A program made the position numbers and the translations under genes. The notes beneath the pieces were generated by a model, which was not told where the DNA came from, did not search any database, and saw only the letters and a program-made list of their open reading frames with translations. Shown piece by piece: positions 23,625 to 27,658 of a stretch of DNA of 27,658 bases. How positions within the stretch are numbered: the first letter of the stretch is position 1; every line of letters starts with the position of its first letter. Origin of the DNA: Actinosomnolentus pattersoniae (SeqCode) (lineage in GTDB: Bacteria > Actinomycetota > UBA4738); NCBI GenBank assembly GCA_013817655.1, contig JACDCJ010000002.1, positions 1 through 27,658 of the forward strand, given 5' to 3'.

Positions 23625-25022
23625 TTAAGCAAGTCCCGCGTCTATGAGAAAGCCCCGGAGCTTCTGAGCCCTGGAAGGGTGGCGAAGTTTGGAGAGCGTC
23701 TTGGCTTCGATCTGCCGGATCCGCTCACGAGTGATGCCGAACTCCCGCCCGACCTCCTCGAGCGTTCGAGGTCGCCCGTCCGTCAGGCCGAACCGGAGCT
23801 CGACGATCCGCCTCTCCCGGGTCGACACCGTCCGGAGGACCGAGGCGATCTGATCTTGCATCATGCCGAAGGACGCGGCTTCCGGCGGCGCGATGGCCCC
23901 GTGGTCCTCGATGAACTCTCCGAGCCGAGCGTCCTCTTCCTCGCCGACTGGGGTCTCGAGGGACAGGGTGTCCCGGGATATCGAGAGGACCTCTTCGACC
24001 TTCTCCGCCGACAGGCCGACCCACCGGCCGACCTCTTCCGGCGTGGGCTCCCTGCCGAGGATCTGCACCAACCGGGGCTGAGCCCGGCCCACCTTGTTGA
24101 TGCGCTCGGTCATGTGCACCGGGATCCGGATGACCCGGGACTGGTCGGACATAGCCCGGCCGATAGCTTGGCGGATCCACCAGGTGGCGTAAGTCGAGAA
24201 CTTGTACCCAAGAGAGTAGTCGAACTTCTCCACCGCCTGGATCAAGCCCAGGTTCCCCTCCTGGGTCAGGTCGAGGAACGCCATGCCGCGGGGGACGTAG
24301 CGTTTGGCGATGGAGACCACTAAACGGAGGTTGGCCTCGATCAGCTTCCGCTTGGCCACGCACGCGTCGCGCTCCACGCGGCGGAGCAAGTCGACCACCT
24401 CCGCCGGTTCCCTCGGCCTGTAGCTCCTCCGGAGCGTCTCTCGACCAATGCCCTCGAGGTGGAGCCGCTTCTCCGGGTCGAGCTGGTGCTCCCGGATGCG
24501 GATCACCGAGTCCACCACCCAGCGAAACCGCTTGCGGTCCACCCTCCCCGAAAGGGCGATGGAGGCCAGCAGCTCGCCGGCCAGCTCCCCCACCTCGAAG
24601 CGCATGGCCAAGTCGACCTCTTGCGCGGCTGTCAAGAGCGGGGTCCGGCTAATCTCCTTGAGGTACATCCGGACGGGGTCGTAGGCGGGACTCTTGAGAA
24701 GCTCCTCCTGGCGGCGCCGGCGAGCGCTGTCCGTCTCGACTCCTCCGTCCTGCTCCCCGGGAACGTCGACGACCTCGATGCCTTCCTCCCGTAGGACCTG
24801 CTCCACGTGTGCCAGGAACTCCTCGATCTGCTCGGGGGCGAGCTGCATCTCGGGCAGGCGGTCGAGGACGTCCTCCGTGGTAACAAACCCTCGCTCGCGG
24901 GCCCTAGCGGCGAGGGCCTCCGTCGCTTCGGTCCTGGCTTCGTCGAGGCCGTCGGCTTGCTGCGGCTCGGGCGGTATATCGGATGCGGGCTCGGTGGGGG
25001 CGAAACCCGCAGGGTTCCTCAT
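23625..25022 (-). CDS. rpoD: Primary sigma factor (RpoD/SigA type)
   Basis: A 465-residue sigma-70. The N-terminus (1-105) is acidic and resembles region 1.1. Region 1.2 includes YDPVRMYLKEISRTPLLTAAQEV. A spacer (about 150-225) separates it from region 2, which has NLRLVVSIAKRY, GNLGLIQAVEKFDYSLGYKFSTYATWWIRQAI (2.3/2.4). Region 3 spans about 300-360, and region 4.2 is LEEVGREFGITRERIRQIEAKTL. It directs RNA polymerase to housekeeping promoters. The ATG at 25022 has GGTGAG nearby. Being adjacent to a convergent nitronate gene, it is chromosomal core. A paralogous primary-like factor cannot be excluded from this window alone. Confidence 0.93.
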   Translation of the reverse strand: MRNPAGFAPTEPASDIPPEPQQADGLDEARTEATEALAARARERGFVTTEDVLDRLPEMQLAPEQIEEFLAHVEQVLREEGIEVVDVPGEQDGGVETDSARRRRQEELLKSPAYDPVRMYLKEISRTPLLTAAQEVDLAMRFEVGELAGELLASIALSGRVDRKRFRWVVDSVIRIREHQLDPEKRLHLEGIGRETLRRSYRPREPAEVVDLLRRVERDACVAKRKLIEANLRLVVSIAKRYVPRGMAFLDLTQEGNLGLIQAVEKFDYSLGYKFSTYATWWIRQAIGRAMSDQSRVIRIPVHMTERINKVGRAQPRLVQILGREPTPEEVGRWVGLSAEKVEEVLSISRDTLSLETPVGEEEDARLGEFIEDHGAIAPPEAASFGMMQDQIASVLRTVSTRERRIVELRFGLTDGRPRTLEEVGREFGITRERIRQIEAKTLSKLRHPSRAQKLRGFLIDAGLA

Positions 25023-25154
25023 GAAGTCTCACCAGTTTCCCAGACAACCGGGCCGGTACCGGGGCCCGACCACCAGAGTTCCCCGACGAGAGCGTGGGCG
25101 AGCAACCAACCCGCGAGGTGTTCGTAATGTGTGCTCGGATCTAACCAAGACGGA

Positions 25155-25868
25155 CTACGAGGTGGGTCGTCCCTCTGCCCCCCGCAGGGGGGAGCTGTGA
25201 GGCACCGGCTCGGAGCCCCGGCGAGCCTGCGCCACGAGGCCGGAGATGTCATCCATGATCCGGTCGGTAAGCGCCTGAACGTCGGGCCTGTGCCTCGGGT
25301 CACCTTCGGAGCGGATCGGCTCTCCGTAGACGACTGCGACCGTCGGCCGGGCGGGCGGGGAGAGTGTCAGCCCCGACTTCGGCCAGCGGCGCTGCGTGCC
25401 CCACATGCCCACCGGCACCACCGGGGCACCTGCCATCAGGGCGATCCTGGCGGCTCCCTTCTGCCCCGGCAGCCGCTCCACGCCATCGCCCACGGTTCCC
25501 TCGGGGGCGATTCCCGCAAGCATCCCTCGCTGGAGGACGCTCGCGCTCGTCTCGATTGCCGACCAGTCACCGAACCCGCGGCGGATCGGGATCTGGCCGG
25601 TCTTGCGGAGGCCCCAACCGACGATCGGCCGTTCGAAATCTTCGCTCAGGGCGAAGAAGTGAACAGCCCTTCCACGCTCGAGGATGGGGAGGGCAACGAA
25701 CACGGCGTCGATCACGCTGATGTGGTTGTACGCGAGGAGCGCGCCACCTATCGCAGGGACGTTACCGGCGCCCGCCACCCGGAGCCGGAACGCCGTCTTG
25801 GCGAGCTTCCCGAGGGTCGCCCGGGCGACCGCCCACCAGACACCCGGGTCGCGTGGGTTCGGAGTCAG
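25155..25868 (-). CDS. plsC: 1-acyl-sn-glycerol-3-phosphate acyltransferase (PlsC), probable CTG start
   Basis: A 237-residue acyltransferase with NHISVID (the HX4D motif, His49 to Asp54), FERPIVGWGLRKTGQIPIRRG, and PEGT (122-125). It makes phosphatidic acid from lysophosphatidic acid at the membrane. A GTG at 25778 would cut off the first helix (LGKLAKTAFRLRV). The frame stays open upstream to a TGA near 25915 with no ATG/GTG/TTG, and GGAAGG lies six bases before CTG at 25868, giving MTPNPRDPGVWWAVARA. So the start is likely a rare CTG or a mutated one. The gene lies 132 nt upstream of rpoD on the same strand; no shared promoter is obvious. Confidence 0.82.
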   Translation of the reverse strand: MTPNPRDPGVWWAVARATLGKLAKTAFRLRVAGAGNVPAIGGALLAYNHISVIDAVFVALPILERGRAVHFFALSEDFERPIVGWGLRKTGQIPIRRGFGDWSAIETSASVLQRGMLAGIAPEGTVGDGVERLPGQKGAARIALMAGAPVVPVGMWGTQRRWPKSGLTLSPPARPTVAVVYGEPIRSEGDPRHRPDVQALTDRIMDDISGLVAQARRGSEPVPHSSPLRGAEGRPTS

Positions 25869-26143
25869 GCTGGCCCTTCCTCGTACATCCGCGGAATAGG
25901 GTACTTGCCCTCACGTGGTCTCGGGAGGAAGCGAACCTCTGACGCCACGGTTTGGGAAGACGCCAGCATCGCTGCGGTCTGCAATCGACCCCCCCAGCGA
26001 CTACGCGCTCCGGCCGGCCACGACGATGAGTCTTTGGGTGCGTATAGAGGTAAGGATAGACCTCGTGCTGAGGTTGGAATGTCCTGGCGCATGTCCCAGC
26101 CACGCCCTGTCTGACGTGGGCCCGATCGAGTCGGGAGTACAGT
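25869..26143. other. Divergent spacer between plsC and the propeller gene
   Basis: The 275-nt gap holds no gene that I can support. Shadow frames on both strands lack family signs. It must hold promoters for the two divergent genes, but I cannot point to hexamers with confidence. Confidence 0.35.
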
Positions 26144-27019
26144 TTGTCTGTGGAATGGATCCGGGAGGGAGAGATTCTTCCGCCCGGGGGGTCCGGTGAG
26201 CCGGACAGCCTGAGAGCGACGCGCCCTTGGGTCCTCGAGGCCGAGGGCGCTCTTCGCATGTGGTACTCGGGACATGACGGGACCACCTGGCGGATACTCG
26301 AAGCGGTTCAGCCCATTGGCGGCGAGTGGGAACGGCTTGGGGTGGCCATCGACGCGGGATTCGCCGGTAACAGCGACGAATATGGAGTTGAGTCGCCCTG
26401 CGTTGTGAGTACCCCTGGCGGCTACCTGATGGTCTATGCGGGATTCGATGGCGATGCGACTCGCCTGCACATGGCCACGTCGCTCGACGGGCAGCAATGG
26501 GTCCCCCAGGGAACCATCATGCAGCGGGGCCGTGAGGATGCCGTCGGGGCCAGCCATCCCTGTTTGGTGATGACCGGTGAGCGATGGTGGCTATTCTTCT
26601 CCGGCTACGACGGCTCCAAGAACGGGCGGCGGGCCGTGGTCCTCGCCGCGGTTTCTCCATCTGGTGCATCGTGGGACCGCGTCGGGACAGTCCTCGAACC
26701 AGGAAGAGGCGAGGTCGCAGCCTCCCATCCGTGCGTGCTCCAGATTTCCCGGACCTTCTACATGTTCTACGGAAGCGAGGACAAGCAGCGGGTCAGCATC
26801 GCCTTGGCAACCTCAGCCGACGGGGTCACATGGGACCCTCGAGGCACTACGCTGACCCCATCGGCGGAGGGTCCCGATGGGCTGAGTGTGCATGCCCCGT
26901 GTGTGCTCAGGGGCAAAGACGGATCGCTTCACATGTGGTACTCGGGGCTCCCTTTCGGTGATTCGAACCAGGCCTACCGGATCTGCTCGGCGAGGTTCGA
27001 GGGCACTCAGCCGATCTGA
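26144..27019 (+). CDS. Five-bladed beta-propeller, glycosidase-like (GH43/GH130-type)
   Basis: A 291-residue protein with repeated blades: RPWVLEAEGALRMWYSG, SPCVVSTPGGYLMVYAG, HPCLVMTGERWWLFFSG, HPCVLQISRTFYMFYGS and APCVLRGKDGSLHMWYSG. Each has the HPCV/WYSG pattern found in GH43, GH32 and GH130 families. Catalytic acids cannot be named safely; the early D in GHDGTTW and the E in YGVESPCV are candidates. There is no signal peptide, so it is probably cytosolic. Start TTG at 26144 has GGGAG six bases upstream; GTG at 26150 is an alternative. The GT4 gene just downstream supports a role in oligosaccharide or glycoside metabolism, which is inference. Confidence 0.75.
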   Translation: MSVEWIREGEILPPGGSGEPDSLRATRPWVLEAEGALRMWYSGHDGTTWRILEAVQPIGGEWERLGVAIDAGFAGNSDEYGVESPCVVSTPGGYLMVYAGFDGDATRLHMATSLDGQQWVPQGTIMQRGREDAVGASHPCLVMTGERWWLFFSGYDGSKNGRRAVVLAAVSPSGASWDRVGTVLEPGRGEVAASHPCVLQISRTFYMFYGSEDKQRVSIALATSADGVTWDPRGTTLTPSAEGPDGLSVHAPCVLRGKDGSLHMWYSGLPFGDSNQAYRICSARFEGTQPI

Positions 27020-27129
27020 GGTCCGCACACCTCCCCGCGTTTCAATCGAACGGGGAGCGCGCATAGTCGCGCTCCAATCTGGCGGTCAGTTCGTGACGAC
27101 GGACCACATCTAAGGCGTATTCTTGGCGC

Positions 27130-27378
27130 GTGCCGGATTACCGCATGGTCATCCCTCGAATCGGCAGCCGTCTCACGCTTGATGCCTGCCGCGCAGAGGC
27201 AATGGCCATTGCCCGAAAGGAAGGCATCCAGGGCGATCCCGAAGTCGAGAGCTACAACGGCTGGCACAGTTCGAATGGGCCGCTGTCCAACCCGCAGGGC
27301 TACATCTTCAGCTGGAACGTCGACGAGGGCCACGCCGTGGATGTCGTGGCTCCCCTGGACGACACGAAGCCGTCATGA
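27130..27378 (+). CDS. Small hypothetical protein
   Basis: An 82-residue frame (GTG 27130; ATG at 27145 is possible). It is acidic, with the segments RLTLDACRAEAMAIARKEGI and NPQGYIFSWNVDEGHAVDVV. I do not recognise a family, and no clear SD precedes it. It lies in a gap between the propeller and the GT4 gene on the same strand, so it may be a real short gene; codon usage looks coding. Confidence 0.4.
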   Translation: MPDYRMVIPRIGSRLTLDACRAEAMAIARKEGIQGDPEVESYNGWHSSNGPLSNPQGYIFSWNVDEGHAVDVVAPLDDTKPS

Positions 27379-27486
27379 GCCGCTTGATTCTCTGAGCTTC
27401 CGGAGTCTCTTGTAGACCGTTGCTCGGACGGTTCCCAACGAGCCTGCGACGGCGATGGCGGCCGCATGCCAGTCGAGGGTGGGGAG
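27373..27486 (-). pseudogene. HTH remnant, sigma region 4-like
   Basis: On the minus strand an open frame between TAA (27487-27489) and TGA (27373-27375) codes for DWHAAAIAVAGSLGTVRAT followed by VYKRLRKLRE, which looks like the last helix-turn-helix of a regulator. There is no start codon before the motif. It overlaps the end of the small gene on the other strand by six bases. It seems a 3' scrap of a lost gene. Confidence 0.3.
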
Positions 27487-27502
27487 TTACCCTTGCCGTG
27501 TG

Positions 27503-27658
27503 ATGTCACCTCCGGCCCTCGTAACCAACCCGCTCCGGGTGGCGATGCTTGCCCCGATATCGTGGCGGGTGCCCCCGCGTCACTACGGGCCATGGGAGCA
27601 GTTCGTGTCCCTCTTGACCGAGGGGCTGGTCGGCCGGGGAGTCGACGTCACCCTGTTT
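27503..27658 (+). CDS. GT4 glycosyltransferase, N-terminal part (runs off the window)
   Basis: The frame from ATG 27503 (or GTG 27500) gives 52 residues up to the window end. The sequence LRVAMLAPISWRVPPRHYGP followed by WEQFVSLLTEGLVGRG is the usual N-terminus of a GT4 GT-B glycosyltransferase: first strand, glycine-rich turn, then helix. It transfers sugar from an NDP donor to an unknown acceptor. The GH-like propeller upstream on the same strand suggests a small glycan gene set. Catalytic and nucleotide-binding parts lie beyond the window. Confidence 0.8.
   Translation, partial: MSPPALVTNPLRVAMLAPISWRVPPRHYGPWEQFVSLLTEGLVGRGVDVTLF

Noticed and set aside
1..27658. CRISPR, tRNA, rRNA, insertion sequences, phage genes
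   Set aside because: No regularly spaced repeats, no cloverleaf or rRNA core sequence, and no transposase, integrase or phage structural motif was found by eye.

Overview
The window is GC-rich and densely coded. It reads as chromosomal DNA of an actinobacterium or a close relative. Pointers are a primary sigma factor of actinobacterial style, a cold-shock protein with an actinobacterial C-terminus, an F420-dependent NADP reductase family protein, GTG/TTG starts, purine-rich Shine-Dalgarno (SD) sites and terminators with GC stems and few T residues. No rRNA, tRNA, CRISPR array or transposase was seen. It may come from an environmental genome, since several genes are broken.

Region 1 (56-7605, minus strand) is a run of eight genes transcribed right to left: a TreT-like trehalose synthase, a four-gene polar amino acid ABC importer (ATPase, binding protein, two permeases), an MFS exporter, a zinc-ribbon MBL-fold hydrolase and an alkylmercury lyase (MerB)-like protein. 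The last gene is the most striking object here. Its reading frame is crossed by one TGA exactly where MerB has its second catalytic cysteine (Cys159). A perfect 9-bp hairpin with a GGUC loop starts 10 nt downstream. It is best read as a selenoprotein with a bacterial SECIS element. TGA ends many other genes in the window, so this is not general recoding.

Region 2 (7660-10566) holds an internally shortened VOC protein overlapping a pterin carbinolamine dehydratase, a convergent alkyltransferase-like DNA-lesion protein, and a secreted subtilase closed by a strong terminator.

Region 3 (10649-14564) is a two-gene unit: a 935-residue protein with a C-terminal CHAT (caspase-like) protease domain, then 4 nt later a ComEC-like MBL hydrolase. 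This resembles protease/MBL conflict or defence modules and is the second candidate for an undescribed system. It runs tail to tail into a GntR/membrane-protein pair (14554-15779) that carries its own likely operator.

Region 4 (15852-23438) is mixed housekeeping and accessory: a membrane-protein remnant, a cold-shock gene with a structured leader, a GYD protein, a secreted Vgb-like propeller with a degenerate cupredoxin, a cyclic-nucleotide-binding protein, an F420-dependent reductase behind twin palindromes, proline iminopeptidase, a methyltransferase, and a nitronate monooxygenase cut by an in-frame TAG.

Region 5 (23625-27658) has the primary sigma factor, a PlsC acyltransferase that seems to start at CTG, a glycosidase-like beta-propeller, a small unknown protein, a helix-turn-helix scrap and the first 52 codons of a GT4 glycosyltransferase.
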